A DNA stretch of 64,000 nucleotides from Patiria miniata. Taxonomy: Eukaryota > Echinodermata > Asteroidea > Valvatida > Asterinidae. Every line of letters begins with the position of its first letter. The first letter of the stretch is position 1. The DNA lies in the NCBI RefSeq assembly GCF_015706575.1, contig NW_024037076.1:3315614-3379613 (forward strand), in the 5' to 3' direction. Both the position numbers and the translations under genes were made by a program. Positions 1-11,569 of the stretch are shown here, one piece after another. The notes under the pieces were generated by a model that worked only from the letters and a program-made list of their open reading frames with translations, made no database searches and was not told the DNA's origin.

Positions 1-1362
1 TTGCCACTGGCAATTTTATTCCCAGGCGCAAACCATTTGACCTTTACTTCCGGTGTAACTGGAAGTGCAATGATAATTAAATATAACTTGAAGATGGAAT
101 CATTTTGCTACAGTTATATAAATTACGCAAATATTTAGTGAGGAATGTCCAACACAAACATTGGCGTGATGACGTAATTACATGAAAGGGCGACCTCTAG
201 CGGTACGTCAAAAGATCTATAGATGGAATGTTTGAATTTAAAAACCATTCGTTACAATTTTACAAAATTGCCTCTAGATATTAATTCTGTTTACAACCTT
301 TGGAGAAATTTGGAAGGTTTCAGAATCGTGACAACATTCGACTGGAAGTTATTGTACTACAGAGAAGTGAAAAAACGATCAGTTTTCTTTTCTTTAAATT
401 TAAATTCGTCATTTAATCCGTGTCCACTATGTTTGTACTTTATGTACTTCATGAACTTTTAACTTTGCACATAATTATATCGACCCTGATCAAAATCAAA
501 ACGAACCAAATTTCTTCCAAACGGTTCATGGGATTAATTGTTGATGTCGATTTGTAAAAAATGTACCGAGTAAAGTGTAGATTACACTTTAACAATAATG
601 TGACGTCACAAAAATATTTAATAATACAAACACTTCAACATTCATTACAATTCCTTTATTTTCACAAATTCTTTTTACTTATAGATGAACATGTATTTTC
701 TCTTAACTAAATCAGTATTCAGTTTGCGTATTTTAATTTATAATTTATGAAACCGGAAATTCCATGTATTTCTACATATTACATTTTCTAAACTCAAATT
801 TATCAGACTCCAAACGATTTTTTTCTCCAAAAATAAAACAAATCATACTTCTCAGAGGGTGAAATTTTGTGATCCTCTTTCTGTTACGATATTCACAAGT
901 ACACTGGGCACGTTTCTATGAAAATGTCACCCGATCACCCTGCGTTTGTAACTCAACAAACGCAAATCTCTAGTTATTTTTACATTTGAATGCATTGTAC
1001 CTGATGCTCACGCGAAGAAGCTCTGGATTTGTGCAAATCCAGAATAAAATTAATCTTGTGTATTTCACGCCATATGCGCGGGCACTAGTACGGTACACGC
1101 AATGTGTCTCTCCAACTAGGGCTCTCAAAAGTTGTCAAAAAGGGACAATCTACTGTTCGTGCACGTAATCTTTATAATCAGCCTAGATAAACATGCACCT
1201 AGGGCTTAATACTTTTCAATTATATTCTCAAAGGCGGTTTAAGTTAAAAACGTATACTATTATCAAAAATGCACTCAAATTTGATCAAATTGTCTACTCA
1301 GATTATTGCAAACCAATAGTGTCACCAGGATTACCCTTTACATCTTGCTCTTAACTTTCCAG
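1..1362. other. AT-rich non-coding DNA upstream of the cyclase relic
   Basis: No supported gene. The short open frames here have no recognisable motif and no convincing splice context. I looked for the guanylate cyclase exon expected just upstream (the segment with an SDIVGFT-type motif) and did not see it. This stretch may be intron of the same relic. Confidence 0.5.
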
Positions 1363-1431
1363 GTTGTTAACTTGTTGAATGCCTTGAACACGCTGTTCGA
1401 CGCCATCATTTCCAACTATGACGTCTACAAG
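1363..1431 (+). pseudogene. Guanylate cyclase relic, exon A (VVNLLN...DVYK segment)
   Basis: The 23 codons read VVNLLNALNTLFDAII followed by SNYDVYK. Functional receptor cyclases have VVxLLNDLYTxFDAIIDNFDVYK at this place, with exon boundaries at exactly these points. The acceptor is a pyrimidine tract ending in AG at 1361-1362 and the donor is AAG then GTAAAT at 1431/1432. The exon itself is open and well kept. The open frame runs on to 1680 only by reading into the intron, so the extra 80 residues are not real. LNDLY has become LNALN. Confidence 0.82.
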
Positions 1432-2314
1432 GTAAATATTCCATATGACCCAGCAGATTGTTTTAACCAGTTCGCGCTGGACTATTTTGACATTGACCAG
1501 ACCAAGACTTGGGATTGTTTTCATGAATCTGGATGCCAGACGGCTTCAGGCTGTCATCTACGGGTAGCTCGCTGCAAGCCGGCCACTGACAGACATTTTA
1601 GGCCTCGCTTGTTGCGTGTTTATCCATCATCCATTCCGATTACTGCAAAACCTTGCGTGTATTCACATTGTCTGATGTGAACTGGTTAAGCCAAACGTGC
1701 CATATCACAGGAAGTTATTTTAAAGGGTACTTGCAATAGATTATACTTAGTACACTTATCCAGGTTCATTTATTATGGTTAATATGCAAACATGAAATGA
1801 TCAACAATACATTGACAGAAAGCACCTTACCCGTTACTGCTTGGCTTGATTCTACCATCTTAGATCTGTTTTACTTTCAGAGTACTTTACAAGCTATGCT
1901 TATAATTTGTAGTCTTGCATATTGACTGCTTCAAGTGGCATTATAAAACAGGTCTAGGAGGCTACCGGTAGTTTGATTATGCCACTCAAAGTAGTCAGTA
2001 TTAAAATGGAAGGTGCCATAGTCCTTTTAGCCATGAACATGTAGACGGAAAATAGCAAATACTATGTGATGCACACTCTCGGCCACTGAAAAACACAGAA
2101 TCTGTGGGTGCGGTGATATCATTACAAAAAGTCACTTGCATTATCATTGTCAACATTACTCGGCTGTTCGCAGGCGTAGTCATGACAATCACTCAGAGGT
2201 TAAGTTGATGCTACCATGGTTACTAGTTCAGGCAAAAACCACGCAAATATGTATGTTCTATTATAATGTCTGAAAGCAAAATTAACCAGTGTTAAATAAT
2301 AACATCTTGCCAAG
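1432..2314 (+). other. Intron between relic exons A and B
   Basis: This 883-bp interval starts with GTAAAT and ends with CCAAG just before exon B, so the terminal AG is kept but the pyrimidine tract is poor. I see no other gene or clear repeat inside it. Confidence 0.6.
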
Positions 2315-2492
2315 GTTGAAAGCATCGACGATGCCTACATGTTGGTCTCTTGCCTACTGATCCGTAATGGCAGCCGTCATGCTGGTATGATTGTCTCCGC
2401 TGCATGGCATCTCCTGCAGGGCGTTGATAGTTGATCATGCCACACAAACTGACAAGATGAGAAACTCAAACTCCTCATCGGTATTCACTCAG
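2315..2492 (+). pseudogene. Guanylate cyclase relic, exon B ([15 protein letters not shown]...IHSG segment), with stops
   Basis: The reading frame from 2315 gives VESIDDAYMLVSCLLIRNG, SRHAG, then WHLLQGVDS, and ends KLKLLIGIHS plus one base. This follows the family line [49 protein letters not shown] almost residue by residue. The strongly conserved GDAYM is DDAYM here and SGLP is SCLL. In-frame stop codons lie at 2432-2434 and 2450-2452, replacing the FKIRH region, while the frame on both sides stays the same. The donor is TCAG then GTAAGA at 2492/2493, phase 1 as in intact homologues. This is host gene decay by substitution, with no frame change in the exon. Confidence 0.82.
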
Positions 2493-2536
2493 GTAAGATC
2501 ATTGTCTTTGCTTGTGGTCGAGATACTTAAGATTGA

Positions 2537-5500
2537 TAAATCACAAGTACATCACAAGTCCAGTCACAAGTACATCACAAGTCCAGTCACAAGAACATCA
2601 CAAATCTAGTCACAAGTACATCACAAGTCCAGTCACAAGTAAATCACAAGTCCAGTCACAAGTACATCACAAGTCCAGTCACAAGTGCATCATAAGTCTA
2701 GTCACAAGTGCATTACAAGTCTAGTCACAAGTACATCATTAGTCTAGTCACAAGCACATTACAATTTCAGTCACAAGTACATTATAAGTCTAGTCACACG
2801 TACATCACAAGTCCAGTCACAAGTTCATTCACAAGTACATCACAAGTACATAACAAGTCCAGGCAAAAGTACATCACAAGTCCAGTCACAAGTACATCAT
2901 AAGTCCAGTAACAAGTACATCATAAGTCCAGTTACAAGTACATCACAAGTCTAGTCACACATGCATCATAAGCCCAGTCACAAGTACATCACAAGTCTAG
3001 TCACAAGTTTAGTCACAAGTACATCACAAGTCCAGCCACAAGTACATTACAAGTCTAGTCACAAGTACTTCACAAGTCCAGTCACAAGTACATTACAAGT
3101 CTAGTCGCAAGGATATCACAAGTCCAGCCACAAGTACATTACAAGTCTAGTCACAAGTACATCACAAGTCTAGTCATAAGTACATCACAAGTCTAGTCAT
3201 AAGTACATTACAAGTCCAGCCACAAGTACATCACAAGTCTAGTCACAAGTACTTCACAAGTCCAGCCACAAGTACATTACAAGTCCAGTCTCAAGTACAT
3301 TACAAGTTTAGTCACAGGTACATCACAAGTCCAGCCACAAGTACATTACAAGTCTAGTCACAAGTACTTCACAAGTCCAGCCACAAGTACATTACAAGTC
3401 TAGTCACAAGTACATCACAAGTCTAGTCATAAGTACATTACAAGTCCAGCCACAAGTACATCACAAGTCCAGCCACAAGTACATCACAAGTCCAGTCACA
3501 AGTACATTACAAGTCTAGTCACAAGTACTTCACAAGTCCAGCCACAAGTACATTACAAGTCTAGTCACAAGTACATCACAAGTCCAGTCTCAAGTACATT
3601 ACAAGTTTAGTCACAGGTACATCACAAGTCCAGCCACAAGTACATTACAAGTCTAGTCACAAGTACATCACAAGTCCAGTCACAAGTACATCACAAGTCT
3701 AGTCACAAGTACATCACAAGTCCAGCCACAAGTACATTACAAGTCCAGCCACAAGTACATTACAAGTCCAGTCACAAGTACATCACAAGTCTAGTCACAA
3801 GTACATCACAAGTCTAGTCACAAGTACATTACAAGTCTAGTCACAAGTACATCACAAGTCCAGCCACAAGTACATTACAAGTCTAGTCACAAGTACATTA
3901 CAAGTCCAGCCACAAGTACATTACAAGTCCAGTCACAAGTATATCACAAGTCCAGTCACAAGGACATCACAAGTCTAGTCACAAGTACATTACAAGTCTA
4001 GTCACAAGTACATCACAAGTCCAGTCACAAGTACATTACAAGTCCAGCCACAAGTACATCACAAGTCCAGTCACAAGTACATTACAAGTTAAGTCACAAG
4101 TACATCACAAGTCTAGTCACAAGGACATCACAAGTCTAGTCACAAGTACATTACAAGTCCAGCCACAAGTACATCACAAGTCCAGTCACAAGTACATTAC
4201 AAGTCCAGCCACAAGTACATCACAAGTCTAGTCACAAGGACATCACAAGTCTAGTCACAAGTACATTACAAGTCTAGTCACAAGTACATTACAAGTCCAG
4301 TCACAAGTACATTACAAGTCTAGTCACAAGTACATCACAAGTCCAGTCACAAGTACATTACAAGTCTAGTCACAAGTACATCACAAGTCCAGCCACAAGT
4401 ACATCACAAGTCTAGTCACAAGGACATCACAAGTCCAGTCACAAGTACATTACAAGTCTAGTCACAAGTACATTACAAGTCCAGCCACAAGTACATCACA
4501 AGTCCAGTCACAAGTACATTACAAGTCTAGTCACAAGTACATTACAAGTCTAGTCACAAGTACATTACAAGTCCAGTCACAAGTACATTACAAGTCTAGT
4601 CACAAGTACATTACAAGTCCAGTCACAAGTACATTACAAGTCCAGTCACAAGTACATTACAAGTCTAGTCACAAGTACATCACAAGTCCAGCCACAAGTA
4701 CATTACAAGTTAAGTCACAAGTACATCACAAGTCCAGTCACAGGAACATCACAAGTCCAGTCACAAGTACATCACAAGTCTAGTCACAAGTACATCACAA
4801 GTCCAGCCACAAGTACATCACAAGTCTAGTCACAAGTACATCACAAGTCTAGTCACAAGTACATTACAAGTCTAGTCACAAGTACATTACAAGTCCAGTC
4901 ACAAGTACATCACAAGTCCAGTCACAAGTACATCACAAGTCTAGTCACAAGTACATCACAAGTCTAGTCACAAGGACATCACAAGTCCAGCCACAAGTAC
5001 ATTACAAGTCTAGTGACAAGTACATCACAAGTCCAGCCACAAGTACATCACAAGTCTAGTCACAAGTACATCACAAGTCCAGTCACAAGTACATTACAAG
5101 TCTAGTCACAAGTACATTACAAGTCCAGCCACAAGTACATCACAAGTCCAGTCACAAGTACATTACAAGTCTAGTCACAAGTACATTACAAGTCTAGTCA
5201 CAAGTACATTACAAGTCCAGTCACAAGTACATTACAAGTCTAGTCACAAGTACATTACAAGTCCAGTCACAAGTACATTACAAGTCCAGTCACAAGTACA
5301 TTACAAGTCTAGTCACAAGTACATCACAAGTCTAGTCATAAGTACATCACAAGTCTAGTCATAAGTACATTACAAGTCCAGCCACAAGTACATCACAAGT
5401 CTAGTCACAAGTACTTCACAAGTCCAGCCACAAGTACATTACAAGTCCAGTCTCAAGTACATTACAAGTTTAGTCACAGGTACATCACAAGTCCAGCCAC

Positions 5501-8036
5501 AAGTACATTACAAGTCTAGTCACAAGTACTTCACAAGTCCAGCCACAAGTACATTACAAGTCTAGTCACAAGTACATCACAAGTCTAGTCATAAGTACAT
5601 TACAAGTCCAGCCACAAGTACATCACAAGTCCAGCCACAAGTACATCACAAGTCCAGTCACAAGTACATTACAAGTCTAGTCACAAGTACTTCACAAGTC
5701 CAGCCACAAGTACATTACAAGTCTAGTCACAAGTACATCACAAGTCCAGTCTCAAGTACATTACAAGTTTAGTCACAGGTACATCACAAGTCCAGCCACA
5801 AGTACATTACAAGTCTAGTCACAAGTACATCACAAGTCCAGTCACAAGTACATCACAAGTCTAGTCACAAGTACATCACAAGTCCAGCCACAAGTACATT
5901 ACAAGTCCAGCCACAAGTACATTACAAGTCCAGTCACAAGTACATCACAAGTCTAGTCACAAGTACATCACAAGTCTAGTCACAAGTACATTACAAGTCT
6001 AGTCACAAGTACATCACAAGTCCAGCCACAAGTACATTACAAGTCTAGTCACAAGTACATTACAAGTCCAGCCACAAGTACATTACAAGTCCAGTCACAA
6101 GTATATCACAAGTCCAGTCACAAGGACATCACAAGTCTAGTCACAAGTACATTACAAGTCTAGTCACAAGTACATCACAAGTCCAGTCACAAGTACATTA
6201 CAAGTCCAGCCACAAGTACATCACAAGTCCAGTCACAAGTACATTACAAGTTAAGTCACAAGTACATCACAAGTCTAGTCACAAGGACATCACAAGTCTA
6301 GTCACAAGTACATTACAAGTCCAGCCACAAGTACATCACAAGTCCAGTCACAAGTACATTACAAGTCCAGCCACAAGTACATCACAAGTCTAGTCACAAG
6401 GACATCACAAGTCTAGTCACAAGTACATTACAAGTCTAGTCACAAGTACATTACAAGTCCAGTCACAAGTACATTACAAGTCTAGTCACAAGTACATCAC
6501 AAGTCCAGTCACAAGTACATTACAAGTCTAGTCACAAGTACATCACAAGTCCAGCCACAAGTACATCACAAGTCTAGTCACAAGGACATCACAAGTCCAG
6601 TCACAAGTACATTACAAGTCTAGTCACAAGTACATTACAAGTCCAGCCACAAGTACATCACAAGTCCAGTCACAAGTACATTACAAGTCTAGTCACAAGT
6701 ACATTACAAGTCTAGTCACAAGTACATTACAAGTCCAGTCACAAGTACATTACAAGTCTAGTCACAAGTACATTACAAGTCCAGTCACAAGTACATTACA
6801 AGTCCAGTCACAAGTACATTACAAGTCTAGTCACAAGTACATCACAAGTCCAGCCACAAGTACATTACAAGTTAAGTCACAAGTACATCACAAGTCCAGT
6901 CACAGGAACATCACAAGTCCAGTCACAAGTACATCACAAGTCTAGTCACAAGTACATCACAAGTCCAGCCACAAGTACATCACAAGTTTAGTCACAAGTA
7001 CATCACAAGTCTAGTCACAAGTACATTACAAGTCTAGTCACAAGTACATTACAAGTCCAGTCACAAGTACATCACAAGTCCAGTCACAAGTACATCACAA
7101 GTCTAGTCACAAGTACATCACAAGTCTAGTCACAAGGACATCACAAGTCCAGCCACAAGTACATTACAAGTCTAGTGACAAGTACATCACAAGTCCAGCC
7201 ACAAGTACATCACAAGTCTAGTCACAAGTACATCACAAGTCCAGCCACAAGTACATCACAAGTCCAGCCACAAGTACATTACAAGTCCAGCCACAAGTAC
7301 ATTACAAGTCTAGTCACAAGTACATTACAAGTCTAGTCACAAGTACATCACAAGTCCAGTCTCAAGTACATTACAAGTTTAGTCACAGGTACATCACAAG
7401 TCCAGCCACAAGTACATTACAAGTCTAGTCACAAGTACATCACAAGTCCAATCACAAGTACATCACAAGTCTAGTCACAAGTACATCACAAGTCCAGCCA
7501 CAAGTACATTACAAGTCCAGCCACAAGTACATCACAAGTCCAGCCACAAGTACATTACAAGTCTATAGTCACAAGTACATCACAAGTCCAGTCACAGGAA
7601 CATCACAAGTCCAGTCACAAGTACATCACAAGTCTAGTCACAAGAACATCACAAGTTTAGTCACAAGGACATCACAAGTCTAGTCACAAGTGCATCATAA
7701 GCCCAGTCACAAGTACATCACTAGTCTGTTCACAAGTACATCACAAGTCTGGTGGCAAGTACATCACAAGTCGAGTCCAAGTATATCACAAGTTTAGTCA
7801 CAAGTAAATCACAAGTCCAGTCACAAGTATATCACAAGTCCAGTCACAAGTTCATCTCAAGTCTGGTGGCAAGTACATCACAAGTCCAGTCACAAGTACA
7901 TCACAAGTCCAGTCATAAGTAAATCACAAGTCCAGTCACAAGTACATCACAAGTCTAGTCACAGGTACATCACAGGTCCAGTCACAAGCATATATCACAA
8001 GTCTAGTCACAAGTACATCACAAGTATTGTACTTTA
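2537..8036 (+). repeat. 23-bp satellite array, about 5.5 kb, inside the cyclase relic intron
   Basis: The unit is CACAAGTACATCACAAGT plus CTAGT or CCAGT, 23 bp. It is itself a pair of related halves, CACAAGTACAT (11) and CACAAGTCYAGT (12). About 240 copies run head to tail. Two sites vary repeatedly: TCTAG/TCCAG with GTC/GCC after it, and ATC/ATT in the first half. The left edge (2537-3100) and right edge (7640-8036) are more degraded and show indels, while the middle is uniform. Runs of KSSHKYITSPVTS-like residues in open frames here are the satellite translated. Confidence 0.97.
3129..7240 (+). repeat. Higher-order tandem duplication in the 23-bp satellite (offset 2,162 bp)
   Basis: Rare variant units recur at a fixed distance: TAGTCATAAG at 3171 and 5333, GTTAAGTCAC near 4089 and 6251, CAGGAACATC at 4741 and 6903, TAGTGACAAG at 5011 and 7173. 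All are 2,162 bp apart, exactly 94 units of 23 bp. The matching blocks run from about 3129 to 5078 and from 5291 to 7240, with only a single-base difference noticed near 4826/6988. A third partial block, keyed by CCAGTCTCAAG at 7356, is 1,610 bp (70 units) after its counterpart near 5746. This indicates recent unequal exchange. Confidence 0.93.
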
Positions 8037-8653
8037 ATATAGCTCTATGAGAACATCAGAGTCCAGCCACAAAGGATCGAGACCCAAGTAGGAAAATTAC
8101 TATAAAAATAGAAAAACAACCCTTAGTACAGCTAGTCGGACTGCCTGTGAAATTATTCTCTCTGGCATTACATGTTGTCATTGTGAAGAACACAATAAAA
8201 GAAGGCCATTTCTAAATAGTGTGTCAAACGACACATTTTTTTGAAGTTTTTGTTTAGTTGGTTTGTGATCGGACTAATCTGTGAATGGGTGTGCACACGC
8301 GTTGACATGACTCATTCAGCGGTTTAGTGTGCAACATTGCAAAGCTTCAATCAGCTGAATGAGAACAAACGTGTCTCAGCAACTTTTGAATAGAAATTGA
8401 GATCCTAGAATATTGTTTCCTCTGAAAACACAGCATTCAAATATCTTTTATCATTTGGGGTAGTTGTTAAGCACTTATCTTTAGATTTTGAGCACGTTTG
8501 TTGCTTCAAATGGGAAAAAAATCACAAATGACAAATGATCTACCCTTCCTTCAATTTTCACTGCTGCAAATTCTCAAGTCCATCATATTTCAAAGGAAAC
8601 ATGAGATAACTGTTTCAATCAATCTCTTATCTTTTTCCTTTCTTTTATTTCAG
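8037..8653 (+). other. Remainder of the satellite-bearing intron
   Basis: Single-copy AT-rich DNA between the array and the last relic exon. The missing cyclase exons are not here. It ends in a strong pyrimidine tract (TTTTTCCTTTCTTTTATTTC) and AG. Confidence 0.6.
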
Positions 8654-8743
8654 GGCAAAGGTGAAAGCCTGACGTACTGGCTCGAGGGACATGATCCAAG
8701 CTACAAGATCGACCGAATCAAGCCACCCAAACAAAACTTGTAA
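8654..8743 (+). pseudogene. Guanylate cyclase relic, last exon (KGKG..TYWL tail)
   Basis: Reading from the AG at 8652-8653 gives GKGESLTYWLEGHDPSYKID then RIKPPKQNL and a TAA at 8741-8743. Receptor guanylate cyclases end the catalytic domain with VKGKGxxxTYWLxG and then a short variable tail, so this is the C-terminal coding exon. The exon is open and its acceptor is good, so taken alone it could be functional; exon B and the missing exons make the gene a relic. The open frame that starts upstream at 8498 is intron read-through. Confidence 0.78.
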
Positions 8744-9170
8744 ACAACCAGAATATTATCCCAACATTATCTGCAACGCATTTGGATCAGCAATTTTTTG
8801 TAAAGAGGTAAAAAGCATAATCAGCTATTATATCACAGCGTTTGTTTGTCTATTTGAAAAACCTAACAACAAATTCAAATTAACACCCAATTGTGTGTTT
8901 ACCAACAGATTTGTTGTTCGCGATTACAGCTTTCATTTAGCAACTTTAAGAAAAAGATTCAGGAAAAAAAAGGTTTAGGCCTAATCGCACTTGTACAATA
9001 AGTAACTTTGATCAAGTCGCCTATTTTTTTTTTTACACAGACTGAAGTATTTTGTAGTCGCCTTTTAATCTACTACCATGTGGAATTTGTAACAAAAATT
9101 CCGTCATCAAACAAACATTTAACTATACTGTTGAGAGTCACTAATTTGGTATTAAATTGTATTCAAACTA
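8744..9170 (+). other. 3' flank of the cyclase relic
   Basis: AT-rich with no recognised gene. The overlapping open frames at 8691-8978 and 9008-9385 have no family signature and are probably untranslated or intergenic DNA. Confidence 0.4.
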
Positions 9171-10065
9171 GTGATGCGTTTAAAAAAATATTCTTTGTCT
9201 GTACCATCCAAGCTTGGGAAAAAATAGCAAAGTGGTACTGCTTTGTTTGTTTGAGTTCTCATATGGGCTTACATCATTTGACTTGGTGCCCTATCATTTG
9301 CCTTGTTGCCCTTGTGCTCCTTAGTGCTAAATATTTGAGGCAGTGCAGCACTAAAGGGCACTGTTGTAGCTACAGAAAATTTTAAAGAAAAAAAGAAATT
9401 GACTTAACAGATCAAAATTGACGCGCAACAATTTTTTATGGCTGAATGGACAATAATGTAAGTGGGGGATTTTTGTTTTCTTTTTATTTTCAGATTGAGT
9501 GATATTAATAACCTTTGATAGTTACTACTTATGTTTTAACTTTTTTTAAGGAAATTGTATAAAAAATATGGAGTAAGGTCTAAGGCATGTTTAAAGTAAA
9601 ACCAATGGGCTTTTTTCATTGTTTTTGTCATGTAATGCTGCGGCCGGGTGAGGTGGCGTAGAGGGCGCTATTCAGGACTTTCTTTTGTCACCTTGCAAGA
9701 TGTAATGATGCCAAGTCACTATAAATTTATATTTCCCGGATTCGTTTGTATCAAAGATATATAACCAGGCATCCTATCCTATGTACAAGGATGGGACTAA
9801 TAAGGGAGCAAAGACACTTCTTCTTCAGTGAAACAATAATTTATTCTTAAAAACTCTAAGAGTTCTCTGAACCAATTTGACATCTGTATTTATAGGACTC
9901 AGCTATCATTCTTGTTCATCTGGCATCCGCTACGAATACCGCAAAATCTTTGTTTGTATACACGTTATCCGATGCAAACTGGTTAACCTATTTTTTTTTA
10001 ACCTTGTTCCACTCGAATTTGCAGGATAGCTAATAATGAATACAAGTAAATGTCTCAATCAGTAT
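9171..10065 (+). mobile_element. 0.9-kb dispersed element, copy A (uninterrupted)
   Basis: This segment is found again, reverse-complemented, at 33863-35452. The shared part begins AGTGATGC and ends TCTCAATCAGTAT, about 895 bp here. Similarity is high throughout, including GGGCACTGTTGTAGCTACAG near 9357 and the TAGAGGGCGCTATTCAGG stretch near 9659. Flanks differ outside these limits. I see no terminal inverted repeat and no coding frame that belongs to a known transposase, so the class is open. Copy A shows the empty site for the element inserted in copy B: TATCAAAGATATATAACCAG near 9751. Confidence 0.75.
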
Positions 10066-10110
10066 CAAACATTTTTTCCCAAATTGACAATATTCAAATT
10101 TCTTGACCAG

Positions 10111-11009
10111 GTGATGGCAGATCTACCAGCTCACTTCACATCAGAGAGCTCTCTTGAGAAGCACTATAGAAGCACTATAAGGCCCAGGAGAAGGACTGCT
10201 TCTCACGGCTAGAACAGACTCAGACCAGAGCTCTCTTGAGAAGCACTGTACGGCCCAGGAGAAGGACTGCACCAAGTACATCACTACCTTGCTGATGCTT
10301 CACAGGGATGGAACAGACTCAGACCAGAGCTCTCTTGAGAAGCACTGTACGGCCCAGGAGAAGGACCGCACCAAGTACATCACTACCTTGCTGATGCTTC
10401 ACAGGGATGGAACAGACTCAGACCAGAGCTCTCTTGAGAAGCACTGTACGGCCCAGGAGAAGGACCGCACCAAGTACATCACTACCTTGCTGATGCTTCA
10501 CAGGGATGGAACAGACTCAGACCAGAGCTCCCTTGAGAAGCACTATACGGCCCAGGAGAAGGACCGCACCAAGTACATCACTACCTTGCTGGTGCTTCAA
10601 AGGGATGGAACAGACTCAGACCAGAGCTCCCTTGAGAAGCACTATACGGCCCAGGAGAAGGACCGCACCAAGTACATCACTACCTTGCTGATGCTTCACA
10701 GGGATGGTACAGACTCAGACCAGAGCTCCCTTGAGAAGCACTATACGGCCCAGGAGAAGGACTGCTTCTCACGGCTAGAACAGACTCAGACCAGAGCTCT
10801 CTTGAGAAGCACTGTACGGCTCAGGAGGAGGACCGCATCAAGTACATATACATCACTACCTTGCTGGTGCTTCATCACAGGGATGGAAGAGACTCAGAAC
10901 AGAGCTCCCTTGAGAGGCACTATGCGGCCCAGGAGAAGGACTGCACCAAGTACACATCACTACCTTGCTGGTGCTTCACAGGGATGGAATAGACTTGAAG
11001 TACTGCAAA
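10111..11009 (+). repeat. 99-bp (33-codon) minisatellite, about nine units, in a possible exon
   Basis: Units such as those starting GATGCTTCACAGGGATGG at 10294, 10393 and 10492 are 99 bp apart. They translate in one frame as LMLHRDGTDSDQSSLEKHCT followed by AQEKDRTKYITTL. Because 99 is a multiple of three, the frame stays open for 246 codons from 10289. The block is preceded by a possible acceptor (TTTCTTGACCAG, ends 10110) and followed by a possible donor (CAAA then GTAAGA at 11010). The first and last units are degraded, with an 11-bp duplication near 10165 and shorter units near 10760-10960, and they change frame. I do not recognise the peptide. It may be an expanded exon of an unknown gene, or a minisatellite that only looks coding. 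Confidence 0.6.
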
Positions 11010-11128
11010 GTAAGACTTTTCATATTTGAAGAGAAAATCATACTGTACTTTAAAACGGTTGAGGGATTAACAGCAAAAGATCTTTCTTCAGTGCTTAAGG
11101 GTTATTCAGGTAAGCTTTGCTTAATTTT

Positions 11129-11569
11129 AGTGCGTTCGATTACTTCCCCCACGCTTACTCGTGCAAGCACGACAGCATTCGATTGACCTCTCACGTGACT
11201 TCTCGTGCTTACTCAAGCTTGGCCCAAGTAACCGACTCACCGAGCCAGTCACTTGGGTAAGTATCCCATAAGGCCATACAATGAACACGGCTGCCAACGT
11301 GACGTTCGGCGGGCGCCTCAGGCCGTGTCCGAAACAGGCTTCCAGAGCCACGGCTACGTCTATTGTCAGTGCGTACCCGCCGCTATTTTCAGTGGGCGCA
11401 GAGCTAGACACTTGATTCGGATGCAGCCTCAGTGTCATGTCAAAGTTCAACTTTCCAGCTCCTTGCACAAAACTTAACCCGGAACCGTTCGTTTATTTAG
11501 CTCCACTGCGCATGTCTGTCATCACGCGAGCCAAGTGCGAGTAAGCTGGGGAAAATAATCAAACGCACT
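11129..11569. mobile_element. Small non-autonomous element with terminal inverted repeats
   Basis: The ends are inverted copies: AGTGCGTTCGATTACTTCCC at the left and GGGAAAATAATCAAACGCACT at the right on the plus strand, with CTTACTCG pairing CGAGTAAG further in. Arms are roughly 33 bp at about 80% identity. The GC-rich interior (about 11270-11420) contrasts with AT-rich flanks. No clear target duplication is visible. Open frames on both strands in this block carry no transposase motif. Confidence 0.6.

Larger units (their letters stand above)
1363..8743 (+). pseudogene. Relic of a receptor-type guanylate cyclase gene (catalytic domain, three exons left)
   Basis: Three separated exons on the plus strand match consecutive or near-consecutive parts of the class III catalytic domain of membrane guanylate cyclases, which make cGMP from GTP. 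They are listed separately at 1363, 2315 and 8654. Exon boundaries agree with the known animal pattern: one before VVNLLN, one after DVYK, and a phase-1 boundary at IHSG. The exons that should encode the PVCAGVVG / GDTVNTASRMES region (nucleotide and metal binding, about 60-70 residues) are not seen between the second and last exons; that interval is almost wholly 23-bp satellite. Two in-frame stops and changed core residues show it is not functional. It is a host gene relic. Being multi-exon with introns kept, it arose by DNA duplication or decay in place, not by retroposition. Confidence 0.8.

Noticed and set aside
1432-1680. Extension of the cyclase exon frame to a stop at 1680
   Set aside because: The family similarity ends exactly at the GTAAAT donor, and the rest has no resemblance to the domain.
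2391-2902. Open frames with KSSHKYITSPVTS repeats
   Set aside because: They are the 23-bp satellite read in frame.
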